A stretch of DNA of 64,000 bases from Liolophura sinensis. Its lineage: Eukaryota; Mollusca; Polyplacophora; Chitonida; Chitonidae. Positions 26,101 through 39,000 of this stretch are shown here, one piece after another. The notes beneath the pieces are model-generated. The model did not search any database, was not told the origin of the DNA, and saw only the letters and a program-made list of their open reading frames with translations. Made by a program: the position numbers and the translations under genes. The stretch spans positions 35,761,187 to 35,825,186 of the forward strand of contig NC_088301.1 in NCBI RefSeq assembly GCF_032854445.1. The letters are read 5' to 3'. Positions within the stretch are counted from its first letter, which is position 1, and each line of letters opens with the position of its first letter.

Positions 26101-27410
26101 TTATTCTAGTAAGTGCAAAGTCATGGTATTTAGGTTACAAGTGACTAAACTGCATTATGAAAGTTGAACATCCCTAACCGAATAAGCTAAGTAAAAGAAG
26201 CAACACTATATATGAACACTGTACATATTTCCCTGTGCTTATAATTACCTCCGTTTTGTCATTTCTAAAAGTACGTTCTCTGTTTCTATGTTGAAAGTAA
26301 CTTCTTTTACTTAGTTTTGTTTGGGAGACCTATGCTTATTATGTACTAGGGTGATTGTTTGTCAGACATTTCGATTTGGTAGATGCTTGTTTGGTTTTAG
26401 AGATGCTCATTTGGATTTGGTGATGGTTATTTGATGCTCGATTTTGTTTTAAAGATGAGCTTGGGGTGTTCAAAATCCGAAACACCCCTGTTTCCTTGAA
26501 AGTTCCATATTAATTAACTGGTGATCAGTTCAGTGTTGAATTTGTTTAAGGTGCTATATGTAGGTGGCAACCAGTGAAAAGGACGCTAATTGCATGTCCA
26601 ATGTTTCCTGCATCAGTATAACCGATTTCCAGATAATCCGGACAATAAGTCGATCTCTCCTGACATTCATAATAGTTAAAAAGAATTATTATTATTATTG
26701 CATGGAAATTCAGAAATCACAGTTGTTGAACAGATCTTTGATTGTTCGTTAATGTGATAATGACTCCAAGTTTTGATGACTAATTCCGTATAATTTACAT
26801 AGGACAGTACTATGATGACGGATCGAAGGTGACCGCCTATTCGGTTAAAAACGCCCAAAATCCGAATCTGAAGTATTCACCTGGTATGATAATTTTTACA
26901 GTTTGTCTTCACGAAATTCTGTAATACTAATGTAGACCTTAGAGGACTTTCCTCTCGTACATTCACATCAATTTGGTATTACTTCAAGCTGTTTTTTTTT
27001 TAGTTATTGTAATTGTTATAACCGAAACAACTAAAAGTAGTTTATTTTTTCACAAACCAAACTATGAAACCACAGATAAGTTAAATTGAATCAAAATTCA
27101 AAACAGTTTGTGTATTTCTGCATTTGTGAAACCCGCCAAAATTAACACTATTGAAGTAGCTGCATTATGGAAAAAATGATTATTGCAAGGTTCTCTTTTT
27201 TTTCATATTCACTTTCACGATCCTACACGTTGCTTGTTGGAAAGAAAACATTCGTTTTTATTATGGTTTTTTACAGGATCAATGGCGGGATTAGCTATAG
27301 CAATGCTAATCATTGGAATTCTTTTGGCCGTCGGAGTTTCATTTGGGATGTCAAAATACAAGGGCACCACGAGTTGGAATCCTGCCACGAAGCTTGAAAA
27401 TTTGGGATAA
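14687..27410 (+). CDS. Gene B: LolA-like/PAN type I membrane protein
   Basis: Twenty-one exons join to 2973 nt, giving 990 residues. The ATG at 14687 lies in a two-codon first exon with a good initiation context (CCAAGATGG); the signal peptide follows in exon 2. Approximate residues: signal 1-21, LolA-like region 38-541, PAN1 542-615, spacer 616-680, PAN2 681-759, PAN3 760-840, PAN4 841-919, juxtamembrane 920-946, transmembrane about 949-970, tail to 990. The order predicts an extracellular lipid- or ligand-binding region followed by four disulfide-rich modules on a single-pass anchor. The LolA link rests on remembered family features (HHYYDFF-like and GVVCPGR motifs), so it is moderate; the PAN domains are clear. 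Most introns hold nothing nameable except the one at 23067-24725. Confidence 0.88.
15643..21399 (+). CDS. Gene B exons 3-13: LolA-like extracellular region
   Basis: Exons are 15643-15852, 16495-16625, 16983-17091, 17295-17452, 17734-17856, 18316-18427, 18674-18852, 19573-19683, 20152-20232, 20728-20851 and 21226-21399. Conserved blocks in order are GPSLPTLLDTFQ, YAIYSYETNEFF, GALRFGKQFGE, VRAWVQGVG, FNHYYDFFSF, GVVCPGR, GQYYYRQQ, VWFDSSYNLVRYD, LGNCT, FYLDDTYSYEGQ, FEYYFLS, SDWTEI, FFDFDEEHP and ISPIRVQ. Bacterial LolA is a lipid-binding barrel; for these animal proteins lipid binding is only an inference. Several N-glycosylation sites are visible. Confidence 0.85.
21886..22107 (+). CDS. Gene B exon 14: PAN1 domain
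   Basis: A 222-nt phase 1-1 exon reading AQFHKYPK, DNCAYYC, FNCMSFDVC, LCYLSKST and KCSHYSR. It has six cysteines and closely resembles PAN1 of genes C and D. Confidence 0.9.
22531..23066 (+). CDS. Gene B exons 15-16: spacer pair
   Basis: Exon 22531-22646 (116 nt) contains AFAALKDVVYRNLFFF and ends VPLGNGQ. Exon 22988-23066 (79 nt) reads FRAVSVRENIIRG and ends APTLSG. The same 116/79-nt pair occurs in gene C. No cysteines; domain unknown. Confidence 0.85.
23067..24725 (+). other. Gene B intron: (TA)n tract, hairpin and unexplained open stretch
   Basis: This long intron before PAN2 holds a (TA)n tract at 23105-23182. Imperfect inverted arms lie at 23223-23240 and 23314-23336, both built on TTTGCCATG and CACCCAG. 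An 89-codon open frame runs at 23668-23937, with a hydrophobic LTWVILCVWVTVAM segment and four cysteines after it. An exon-like piece at about 24446-24547 is flanked by TTTACTAG and GTATGT and reads EDGNGGYIINLSTLRSPF. None matches the host gene or a family I can name. Confidence 0.4.
23105..23182. repeat. (TA)n microsatellite
   Basis: About 39 uninterrupted TA units within gene B's intron, ending before TACATCAGG. Such tracts vary in length between individuals and are prone to assembly error. Confidence 0.95.
24726..24962 (+). CDS. Gene B exon 17: PAN2 domain lacking two cysteines
   Basis: A 237-nt phase 1-1 exon reading ADFMKQFTAIRN, DDCATAC, FFCESFEYN, GDCFLSK and NVDLYG. The fourth cysteine (EYC in genes A-like and D) is asparagine and the sixth (NCDLY) is valine, leaving the four core cysteines. 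Gene C lacks the same two. Confidence 0.88.
25217..25459 (+). CDS. Gene B exon 18: PAN3 domain
   Basis: A 243-nt phase 1-1 exon with NQCAKLC, FSCKSFEFC, GCVLGQTHKLDIP and NCDHYSS, all six cysteines present. The TH-x-LDIP stretch is shared with PAN3 of C and, as THFMDIP, with D. Confidence 0.9.
25872..26108 (+). CDS. Gene B exon 19: PAN4 domain
   Basis: A 237-nt phase 1-1 exon reading NYMDDFKLLKGR, RCAKIC, NDCLGFDYCGNDTMCRITSD, SVKNTG and YCNHYSS. The GFDYCGNDT block is nearly identical in C and D, making PAN4 one of the best conserved modules of the family. Confidence 0.92.
26803..27410 (+). CDS. Gene B exons 20-21: juxtamembrane, transmembrane helix and tail
   Basis: Exon 26803-26883 (81 nt) reads QYYDDGSKVTAYSVKN. 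Exon 27277-27410 carries the helix MAGLAIAMLIIGILLAVGV, then KYKG and a tail ending KLENLG with TAA at 27408-27410. The membrane-proximal lysines fit a type I stop-transfer. Confidence 0.88.
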
Positions 27411-29029
27411 CCAAGGACATTTTCTCTCTCTCCCATGACGTGGCCTACGTGAAGATGTTGTTTTTTGTTTTGAAATGTTTTCGCGTACAGAGAGGGGCTT
27501 TCATATTGAATGAGAAAATCTTAATATGTGAACGACACTTTTAGGCAACAGTGGTCTCAATTCAGTCTGCTTCTTCCAATATTACGTGATGTGACATAAT
27601 ACGTCCTGATCCAACAAAAACGATGTGGTATTTTGTCTTTGTGATTATCCGGAAATGACACAGGGCTACGTATCCTGGTTGCTCTTCTGTGTATGACGAA
27701 ATGTTGACATTAAATATAGTTATCACTCAATAATTGAATCTGGCTAAACGTCCGAGTAACTGCTTGTAATGTCCAGTATCTCTCTTATCATCTACTTTCT
27801 TCTAAGCTGTACAGCATGGCAGCAGGGCTTTATCTCTTTTCCTACTTAGTGATTTTCGTGCCCTGTATTTCATCCAAGTTTGAGAAAACCTATATGAATA
27901 TGGGAAGATGTGCAAAATCGTAGTTAAGCAATGTAATGTATCTTATGATGTGTATGTGTTTTTTGGCGAAGTAAGAAACATTTGTTGAATTTGAATCTAG
28001 TCTACTTAGGTGTAAATTTGCGCTATAGGATAGAACTGATTTTAAGCCCAGTTAGGAGAACAGATATTAAAACTGCTTTTGAAAGAAAAACGTGAAGAAA
28101 GTTGGAAAATGATGTTCAGTCTTTCCTTGTTATTTCATTTTGTTGAAATATAGTTTCCATTTCTCACCTCGAAGGTTTCCCGATGGTACATCAGGACACA
28201 GAAAACATAATGGAGTTTCTTTATTTTGCAATGGCGAATTTGTTCCAAGTTGACTTGACTGTTGTTCTCTTACAATGAATAAGTATTATGATACCAGTTT
28301 GCCACAAAACGACTTCGCAATCACAGGAATGAACAACAGACTACATAGCTTGGGTTCGAATAACAGAAATGGAACTACATTTGATGAGATATTCTGATTA
28401 GAATTGTTTCATAAGCTTTCATCGCTTGCCAAGAAAAATTTTGGATTCGAAATTTTTGTAAGCAAACATGGCCCATCAGATTAACAATTTGGTCACAGTT
28501 TCATCTGTTGGGATGTGAAGTTGAACAATTTCTTATATAGATTAAATATGCGAAAAGGTAGTATTTTGAGTAGTTGGATTTCCTTCTGTGATGCCATCGG
28601 TATAACTACTGAAGTTAATCATCTTATTGCACAAGGGATATTGTATTTTTAAGAGTTAACCTATCCGTAATTACGTAACATGACCAGTAACAAGTGAATT
28701 CATACAAGATTATACAGTGCACGATATAAATCAAAATTATGGTCGTGTTCAACTTTGTGCTTGATGAAAACCAAATGTAGCTTGTGGGAAGATACTCTAC
28801 CTGCCCGTGTATGTGAGAGACCTGCAGAAAATAAAGGCGCGTCCGAGATGACATATCAATCTATATTCGCCACGTCTTCACATTGGCCATGCTCTGTATA
28901 CATCCAAACATTCAACACACGGCACTATACGGTTACTGGTAGGTACTTGGTCTATTACAGTATTTTTGTGGTATTGTACAGTAACTGAGCAGTTCTGTGA
29001 GATAACAGAACATTGCTTTTCTTCTCTTG

Positions 29030-29870
29030 TGCAGGTACTTAAAGTACAGAGCATTTGCTGTGCAATGCGGTATTCTTGTGCAGGTATTGTAAAGTACAGA
29101 GCAATTGTTGTGCAGTACCGTATTCTTGTGCAGGTACTATAAAGTCAGAACTGTTGCTGTGCAGTACGGCATTCTCATGCAAGTTCTGTAAAGTACAGAG
29201 CAGTTGCTGTGTAGTACGATATGGACAGGTACTGTAAAATGCATAGCATTTGCTGTGCAGTCCAGCATTGTTGTGAAAGTATTGTAAAGTACAGAACAGT
29301 TGTTGTGCAGTGCGGCATTTTTGTGCAGGTACTGTAAAGTCAGAACAGTTGCTGTGCAGTACAGCATACTTGTGCAAGTACTGTAAAGTACAGAGCAGTT
29401 GCTGTGCAGTACGGCATTCTTGAGCAGGTACTGTAAAGTCAGAACAGTTGTTGTGCAGTACGGCATTCTTGTGCAGGTACTGTAAATTACAGAGCAGTTG
29501 CTGTGAAATACGGTGTTCTTGTGCAGGTACTGTAAATTACAGAGCAGTTGCTGTGCAATACGGCATCCTTGTGCAGGTACTGTAAATTACAGAGCAGTTG
29601 CTGTGAAGTACCGTATTCTTGCGCAGGTACTGTAAAGTCAGAACAGTTGCTGTGCAATACGGTATCCTTGTGCTAGTACTGTAAAGTACAGAGCAGTTGC
29701 TGTGCAATACGGTATTCTTGTGCAGGTACTGTAAATAAAAGAGCAGTTGCTGTGCAGTACCTTGTTCTTGTGCAGGTACTGTAAAGTAAGAACAGTTGCT
29801 GTGCAACAAGGTATTCTTGTGCAGGAATTGTAAGTAAAGAACAATTGGTGCGCAGTGCGGTATTCTTGAT
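29030..29870. repeat. Minisatellite, about 17 units of about 50 bp
   Basis: The unit reads roughly TTCTTGTGCAGGTACTGTAA, then AGTACAGAGCAGTTGCTGTG, then CAGTACGGTA, and repeats every 49-50 bases with scattered substitutions. Degraded similarity extends back to about 28975. Each unit carries TTGTGCAGGTACTGTAA, which contains both an acceptor-like CAG and a donor-like GTA, and the small palindrome GTACTGTAAAGTAC. Confidence 0.95.
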
Positions 29871-30924
29871 GGCTGCAGTATACTGATTCATAGCATTGCC
29901 ACACTCTACTAAGCAACTGCCATTAATGAACAAGTAAGGAAACGTTTAGATTTAAGACGCTTCTATGCTGAAGTCTTTACGTTAAAATCCAAAACCAATA
30001 GGGTAAAACATTGTGGAAGAATGATTTTAAAGTTCATAAATTTAGGCCACGATAATGATTCGTCACACGAACTAAGAAGATATAAGTTTAGCACTACAGC
30101 TCGTTGATATTTATACCTTTGCACAGGTTGCTGTGAACTTTTTGTACTAAAAGAAATGAACGAATGTGAAACTGACACGTTAATACACACGTTAAGCCTT
30201 TGTACTCCCTTACGATAATTATTTCAATGATCTGTTGAAAAAAGCACCGGTCTGCTGATTGCGTGACAAAATATTTGGAGGGGCAAAATAGGGCTATTAA
30301 CTGTAACTATTGTTTATAGAATTTACCAAAATGAACACCTGTCACTTTATCAAGTCATAGTCATTACAGTCCTTGAATTGTAACATATGTGGCGGAATTT
30401 TCTGTTGTCAGGTCTGTTCATATGGAAAACCACAGAGACCCACGTGACCCATAGATATGTGCACACATCACATTTGTTGTGTGTAAATGGTTAACAAATG
30501 TTGGTCTTTCTAAATGGCCACACAAGCGTCGTCCACCGATTATTATCACCGGTGGTATTTACAAAATTCCTCGCCCACGGCAGGATTTGAATATATCGTT
30601 TGTACAAGTCATTGAAAAGCAGAAACATTTAACCACTAAAGGCCATCATACGCTCCCAAGAATGCCTGGAGAAGCTGAAAATCAACACCGTTCCTCTAAG
30701 AATTGTAAGAAATACATAGCGTATAAGAAAACACGTTAAAAGAACAAAAACAAAGAATTCAGAGGTTTGTAATAATTTTGCTAAGACAAACTCATTGTTC
30801 CGGTCATATAATTTGTGGTCAGAAAAGAAGAGTACAATATTGCAGTCATGTAATTTTTCTATTAAATCTTCGATTGGTGTTTAACGCTGTATTCCTCATG
30901 ACGTTTTTAGTTATATAACATTAG

Positions 30925-31090
30925 TCTGTGAGTTCAACTCCAGCTCTGGCTGGCTTTCTCATAGGAAAATGAGGATAATCGTGGGTTTCCCCCGGGCTCT
31001 GCCCGGTTTCCTCCCACCATAAAACTGCCCGTCGTTTAAGTAAAAAATTCTTGAGTATTGGCGTAAAACACAAAATATATAAATAAATAT
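30925..31090 (+). repeat. SINE fragment, plus orientation
   Basis: Contains GGGTTTCCCCCGGGCTCTGC, CGGTTTCCTCCCACCATAA, TTCTTGAGTATTGGCGTAAA and an AT-rich AAATAAAT tail, in the order of the full copy at 36064-36305. The tRNA-like head is missing or degraded. Confidence 0.8.
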
Positions 31091-32381
31091 TTTTAAATAA
31101 AATAAAAGTGTTGCCCTTCACTACATGTAGGTTTACTGTCAAACTTTCTTAAGTGTGACTTAAACATTTGCAAGGTTTATTGGCTGAAGACATGTGGTCC
31201 TTAACGAACCGTAAATTGTTAAAACAATTTCAAAGACTTCAACTTCACTGATCCTTAATAATATATCGACGCGTACGTATGACCAGCAATGCAAAAGCAT
31301 CCCCAAAATATAATACTGGGACGTGAAAATGGCTTTAAACTGCAGTTTTCGTAAAGCCCTAGCGATCAGTCAGGAAATTAAGTAGCTTCTGTGGTGACGT
31401 CATCAGTGATAGTAGTCAAAACAATTTTGTTGGGAGGACAGCCAGACTTCGGGGAGCTAAGCTTCAACGATGATTAAACTGAAACAACTTTGTTGGGAAG
31501 GTTGCCTGAATTGGAGACGCTAAGCCTGTCCAGCTTTCCCAGTATGTTTATCGATGACGCGATTCCAGAATATTTTCGAACGTTGTCGGAAAATAAGCAT
31601 AAAATTTTCTTATATTTTTCTTAATATCTTCATTTTCCTTAAAACTTTATTCTTTGTTTTATAATACCTTTTCCTTTAAATCACTTGGTGATGGCAGGCT
31701 TCCGATCCAAGATTAGAGATTACTATACATATAGTGGTTTACTACAGTGATAGATCAACAGATAGACTTAAAGAAAAGTATGCAGTACGTAGGCCTATAA
31801 TTGTTGCTCTTTCATCCCACATTTCTTTCTGCGTTTTACATTATAGGTGTATCATGTGTATATATACACAGCATCATGAATACACCAGAACCACTCTGTG
31901 TCTTATTACAGAGACAGCGATAAAGGCCGAAAAACTTTGCCTTTCTCTGCATGTGAGGTTAGTATTAATGATAGGGTTCGAATACATATGTCAACTTGTA
32001 AAAAGACAATAATGTTAGGTGAGGAGTCAATCTCCTGCCTATGAACAAAAAGTCAAATGCACTGATCAACACATTATCCGTTGTCTTTAGAGGTGTGTTT
32101 AGCTTACTACACATGTATACCGATGTAATCCCCACCCCTCGACATAGAGGCTATATATTGAGCTGGTGTGTGTCACGCCGATATGTGTATCTAGAACTAG
32201 AAACAATTTAATGTACAAAGATAAAGACCGGCAGACCAAAGTGCTAGGATGCGCCTGTACCGGCTCAACCAGATCAAGATAATTGAATTTGCTATCTTAG
32301 CGGCCGATATCTGGTCCGTGTACATGTATGCTGTGCTGCTGAATGTAACGAGATTGCGGTAAACTCATACAAAATAACACC

Positions 32382-33015
32382 ATGTCCCCGACATTTGCTG
32401 CCATGGTGAAGGTAGGTCATATAAATTCGCTATTTGCACAGTACTTAATACTTCAGTTTTACAACTTGTAGTTTATGATAACAGTTTACATCACTTTTTT
32501 GTTGCCTGATTCTATGCTTTGTGCCACTGTTCTTCTTTTTGTTAAATGTAATCAAATTGCTAAAAAGACACATCACATAATTTGCTGTGCTAGCGTTATT
32601 CTCTTTGGCACCGTCTTGCTCTATAAACCCCTGGACGGGCTAAATGTATACAGAGAGATACTGAACAATACGCATAGCGGTAGCAATCAACATAGCCTAC
32701 GGCTAATTTGTAGAACGGGGCCAAAATGTAGGCATCAAAACACAAAACACTGAATGCATGCAATTTATGACGAACACATCAAAACAAAAGCATTCTCATC
32801 CAAATGTATATGATAACCCTTGCCTTAAGGGCAAAAAACATGTTCCTAAAACCATACGAATACACTTTCCTGTTACAGTATCTTTTTCATGTAATTATAT
32901 CATAAGATTTCGTTGCAGATGATGTTGAGATGGTGCATTGCCGCGCTTCTTGTTTGCAATGGTTGGGCGGAACTGAAAAACCCCTATTGTGTACCTACCC
33001 AACCAGGAACAGTGG
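32382..33015 (+). CDS. Gene C exons 1-2: start codon and signal peptide
   Basis: Exon 1 is 32382-32411 and exon 2 is 32919-33015 (phase 1 end). From the first ATG it reads MSPTFAAMVKMMLRW, then CIAALLVCNGWA and ELKNPYC. A second in-frame ATG at 32403 has a better context (GCCATGG) and gives a more typical signal starting MVKMMLRW, so the true start is uncertain. Confidence 0.72.
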
Positions 33016-36000
33016 GTAAGTCGTACCACTAAATATTGTCTTAAGTCTGTGCTTATAAATATTTGAGATTAACAAATACGATTGTCATCATCCAGCTGTT
33101 CACGTGTGCACATATACTTCTGCTTGGTATCCATTTTACTATATTAATGCATTTGTAAGTTTGCCATCAAATGTATTTGTAATTTGTGGCTAAAATGGAG
33201 GCAAAGTCGGAATTTAGATTATACATACATATTCATTTTGATTTCACTGATCTGTAGATAAAGCGGTGAATGAAGCTGTTTAACAGTTATGTTCCATTGA
33301 CGGGGATGCAGAACATTGCACTAACCGAGCCAGACAGGTGTTCATGTCAAATTAACATCTGTTGACGATATAGGCCGACAAAGAAGGCATTTTTTCACTT
33401 TTAATTTACAGATCGAAAAACCTTTCTATTTAGAGTTCAGTTTAGATATTCTGAAGAACATGCTGCACAAGTTAATGTTGTTTAGTGCATATTTTACCGA
33501 ATGACGTATAACTGATAGGTTTAAACAGGTCTAAATGTTCTAAATGTTCCAATGTCTGAATATTCTTCAGTAACTTACCAAAGATCGATGATTTACGCAG
33601 GTCGCAAGCAACAATCAATCAGACAGTCAGTTCTAATGACGATACAATATTCTGTAGAACCATATACTGCCGGTGAGAATGGCGCTAATCAACAAGTAAT
33701 CAGTCAATCAGTTCTAATTAGGAAACAATGTTGCATAAAACCATATACTGCTGGTGATTCCTTTCAGTAAGTCTATTTGTAAAATCTTTCCCAGATGGCT
33801 CCTTACAACCGCGATAACGGGTATATGTACGTATCTGAACTCACGACAGGCATGTGTGTATGTTTCTTTCAGGGGGTACCGGCCCTTCACTGCCCTCTCT
33901 CCCCAACACCTTTCAAACAATAGTGGAGGCAAATTTCATCAACACACAAGTTTCGATGGACGTTAAAGAATACTTTGATGCCACGGCTAACAGGGGTGCT
34001 TATGTCCTGAAGACTGGTGGCTCAGAGATATTCATGGTGTATAGTTACGATACCAACGAGCTCTTCCAAGGTTCACGGGTATGGCAATAAAAACCGATCT
34101 GTATCGATGATTAGTGTTTTTACAACAGTTAGTGCGTAAGACAATAATCTGAAAGCAGGCCTCCAGTTGGTCTCAGTGAAGACATCTAACAAGGACTCTA
34201 ACGGTTAAAGTGTACTCCAAGAAATTTTAGCGTAACACGCCTTTCAGTTTAATTCTTGTTTGCCCTACAATCTGAAACACAAGATTTGAAATATAGACAT
34301 TAGCAAAATTTAAAGTTAGCTAATTGCCATCTGTGATCAGAAATGCCCCTGAGGCAGTGGACTTTCCTGTTATCAATAAATTGCCCAAATTTGGGATTTA
34401 TCATTGCAAGAATTATGATTATTGCTTTAGCCTATTATTTAAGAAGTAGTACCATGTTAGGAAAAGTTCTGAATGATCATGAAATAACTGATGTTATTTA
34501 TTTCAGATACTATGATATGCAAGACAACAAATTTGACTGGCAACGCAGACAAGTTTGTCTTCGGCGAAACGGACATTGACGGCGCTCCCCACATCTTCAC
34601 TAGCAACGGAGCAATGCGATTTGGTAGCAAGTTTGGAGAGGTGAAAAAAACGTAATATATATATAGCTTACAAACATAGATCAAACTGGTTATCAACGTC
34701 TTCCGGTTATATGCTGGAGCCTTATGTATTCTACTCCTGTATAAACCAAGATCCTGCTTTTTTATTAGGCATCCCAGAGGCTTGGTCCCTTTCATTGTTT
34801 TCATGTGATTGTTGATGAAATTTCGATGATAACACAGCATTTTGTGTATGTATAGACCAGTGAATTCAAATGAACTGCAATTAACATCACCTCCTATCTT
34901 TGCCAAATTCAGGTTAAGCCATGGTGCTAGGGAATGTCAATTGCTACTTCTTATGAGTTTACAGGAAAAGGTGAACAAATCGGACAAAACGCTGACACCT
35001 TGCAAAAAAAACAGTGACATTTCTTAGAGCCAACTATTGTTGTAATCCATCATGCGACCCTTTTTAAGTAGTTACCTCCAGGCAGAAAGGTGGAAACGCC
35101 ATGTTTATCCAGTTACCCGTTTTATAAAATTGTCGCGACGTCAAGCCCTTTCATTGTGGTGATCACTTCATAATATGTTGCGCCAGGCCCCAGGTCACCA
35201 ATAGCGTATCTTCTGTTTGGAATTGTGATGAAGGACTCATTTTGCATGTGGGTTTCTCTTTTTTATTCAGAAATACATTGGCCAAGACCAAATTCGTGGA
35301 ATAAACGTTGACCACTGGCAAGCGTGTATCTACTGGGAATCGATAAAGGCTTACTTTACCGTTGATTATTACTTCACAAGTAAATGGATAGTTTGTACAA
35401 AAGCATTAACAATGAAGAAATAAACTTTCAAAGGGTTCAGTAAAACATATCGAAATATACATTTAGATATTAGCATGATTTTATTAAATTGTTTAATTTT
35501 TTTAAAACGTGTTTATTATTTCCTTTATGAAAGACTTCATTCAGCATAAATTGAAGGAAGAAATTAAGGCCAGAATGTCCTGTTTCAGTCTGAGTGCACT
35601 TTTGAATGGCACTTATATCGTTGATAAGTATACCAAGGAATAACTTGGAATCCTCTGTCTGGTAGTCTTATTATTATAACAAAGTACCTCTTTATATGAA
35701 CCAAAGTAAATGCCTTTTCCATGATAAATTACACAAGGAAATTGCATATGATTCATTTGCGTTGTTTTTGGTGTTATTACAGTGAAAAACTGGACCGCCC
35801 CAATTCACCAGTCCCAGATTCCTGTGAGAGCCTGGGTACAGGGTGTTGGTATTGATGTCGATGGGCATTTACACGCTTTCAACCACTACTATGACTATTT
35901 TGCCTTCGCCCCGGGCATTTCTGATCCCACCGTGTTTGAGGTAAGACAAATTCGGTCGGTCTAAAATAGAAGTTTGATCTAAATGATAATCATTACAAAA

Positions 36001-39000
36001 TCATAGATCATTTAGCAAGTACTTACATTATAATAAGGGGGTAATAATGTTGATAATTGACATGGGGGGCTCCGTGGCCGAAGGAGTTAGCACGACAGCA
36101 CGGCGCAATGGGGTCGCTGTGAGTTTCAGCTCATGCTGGCTTCGTCTCCGACCTTACCTGGAAAGATCTGGCGGCATTCTGCGGATGGACGTGGATTTCC
36201 TCCTGGTTTTGCCCGGTTTTCTCCAAGCATAATGCTGGCCGCATTGGTCGTATAAGTGAAATATTCTTGAGTACGACGTAAAACACCAATCAAACAAATA
36301 AATAATCGACATGAAAAGATATCATTATACATTAATGTCTTTATCTTGCATGAAATGGGTGAGTTTAACCATGTATATGTTTAATGCCGTGTTACACGAC
36401 AAGTTGTGCAATGTGTAAGTAGCTGTAAGGTAAATCTGACATAATTCGCATGTTTAGTCTTTTTCTTGACATACTCTTTGCTTCATATTATACATTGTCC
36501 ATACATACAGTTTGCTTCGTATGTTAAAGTTGAAATCTCATAATTTGTTCCCAATTTTCATTAAGACTCCAAAAGGTATTGTGTGTCCAGACCGCATTGT
36601 TACTATGGACGTACCCAAGCTGACAGGGCAATACTCGTACAGAGAGGAAATCATCTTCCCCAGCGACGCAGTCCTTCAAACGGCAGACGTAAGACTGCAT
36701 TGCTCTCATCATGAATTATAGTTGTTGTTGAGTGGAATGATGGTTTGTAGTCGAAATAATAGTACCGCAGTAGCATTCTCAGGTACACACATATCTTTAC
36801 AACGCATTTATTAACGGATTCTCCATCTTGACGTTAAAATAAAGGTTCATTCATTACCGGTAACTCAGATACTTTAACATATCTTCGTCAGGAAGTCATG
36901 GCTTCGAATTGATCTAATCGTATTTCATTAAATATTATATTTGCCGTTGTGTATGCACCCAGTAAAATTCAGCGCTAAGTTTCGTTTTCACACATCACTT
37001 GTAGGTGTGGTATGATTCTAACTACAAGCTCGTCCGGTATGACTACAGAACTGAGGAACCTATGTCGCCATTTTACACTACAAACCCACTTTCGGAAATA
37101 CACGATTACAATACAGGTAAAGATTTACCCCGTTATATAACAACACTACTACGACTGACTTTACTTGTATAGAAAGGCGCAACATCGTACTCCATTTACC
37201 GTCTGATAGCAATTTATAAAGTAGAATCTGACAATGATAATAAGAAAAACTAAGAACAATAAAAAAAATCCCAGAACAATGTTCTCAAAAATAAGCTACT
37301 GATAGCAGTTTAGCAGGAAGTCACAAGAAAAGCAGCATTGTAATTGATGAAGTATAATATCTGAAGTCATGTTCTGAAATTTTAGGTGTTTCCTACGCCA
37401 TCGACAAGGTACAAGGCAACTGCACCATGACTCCTCTGGAAAACAACAGCTTTGATGTTTCCTTGAATTACTCACAGACTAACCATGGTCAGTATGTGGA
37501 ACAAATGCGTTCATCTCTCGGCCTCTTCTACTTGGATGACAACTATTCCTACGAGGGGCAGGTAATTTTGAGAATTTTGTGTTTCATTTCTTTTCATTTG
37601 TATATTCATTCACGTTAAATAAGTGTGTTCTTATGACACAGATAAGTAGGACAAAATCAGTATGGTATTTAACGTTCCCAAGGTTTTTATGCACACGTAT
37701 TTTATTCCGTTCAACTCTGATATCTTATATTACTTTTTCATAATAGTTTGGCATTAAAACTTTTGAATTTATCGGAACCATTGAGCTACCTTTCCTGATT
37801 TTAAAATACGGATTCTTATTCATTCTTTACATATCTCTTGTTTTTATGAACAAAAATGAAAATCTCACATTTACAAGAGAAACGGTGTTTTTTTCCGGTT
37901 GGATTATTTCAGTGTAAAATTTAATCTTCAGAGAACAATAGCTGGCATTGTGTGTGACGTCTTCATTTCTAGACGAACCGACTTTATTCCTGATCCCAGT
38001 TTTGGAATAGTCAACTCAACATTTGAATATTACTTCTTGGCGGTAAGGTAACACATTTGCTAATATATTTGTGACAAGCCAATAGACATCATTTGATCTT
38101 TCCCTACCGTTGAATCGTGTTAACGCTAAGGTTTATCTGATTGCCATCCCATATATAGTGCCTTATGGTGTACATGCATGTTAACACATACATGACAAAT
38201 TGTTTTCCGACCGATTAGTTCCTCAGTGTTTTAATACACGTAACTCGTCCAAGTCTGCTTCTCTTAGTATAAAGTTGTGCTTTTACATGCATTTGACTTT
38301 CTTGTCTCTGTAGGAGGATTGGAGTGAAATTGCTCAAACAGGACTGGATGAGGGAACAAGGATTCCCATTCGACTGGAAGTCAATACATTTGACGTATGT
38401 TTATCAGTGGAATTGATTAAGTACATGTTCTCTAAAATCATTTTCTTGTGCGTTCGTTTAAAATCTAAATCCGATTTAGGCCTATATCACTTACAAAAGT
38501 GTACCCACTGAATTCTTTTATCGGCTACCAGTTATCTGATGTACATCATCCTTCTAACTCTGTGTTGAGGACTATCGATAAAGCAATGTATCACTGTCAT
38601 CAAGATACCTTGGTCCTTTTAGGGTCACATGTTCTACATTTCTGCATGCACCTGAAGTACCGATGAGAATTTCTGACGTGTACATTGTCTTCAAAAGCAT
38701 GACTTCAGTAATATGTAATAATTATTTTAGCTATATTATTTCTAACTTTATGTCAGACCTTAATCGTTACAATGCCTTAATCATTGCTTTTGCCCCCAAA
38801 AATTTTAAAAATGTAAAATCACGCCAAATGGGGCTTTGAGTAACTACAGGATTAGTGGATTGATTTTGGAATAAAAAGACGGGTGGTGAATAGGGACGTA
38901 AATACCAGAAAAGACACAGTCCATTTGTAACGATCTTTCTGCGGTATATGAAAACGTATCTCATCTTTTATGTTTGGGCCATGATGTCAGCAATTAATAA

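Larger units (their letters stand above)
27411..32381. other. Intergenic region B-C
   Basis: About 5 kb without a gene I can support. It includes gene B's 3' UTR (no strong AATAAA close to the stop; ATTAAA occurs near 27709), the minisatellite at 29030-29870 and a SINE at 30925-31090. The open frames of 70-110 codons here are repeat-driven or look random. A TATATA motif near 32150 lies about 230 bases upstream of gene C's ATG and is a weak promoter candidate at best. Confidence 0.6.

Noticed and set aside
29030-29870. CRISPR-like array
   Set aside because: The units are contiguous and degenerate, with no unique spacers, and the window is clearly animal DNA.
29039-29933. Long reverse-strand open frames of 86-112 codons
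   Set aside because: They are a by-product of the minisatellite unit lacking stops; the same cysteine-rich pattern appears in several overlapping frames.
36064-36100. tRNA gene
   Set aside because: The tRNA-like head belongs to a SINE; no cloverleaf with acceptor stem and anticodon arm can be built.
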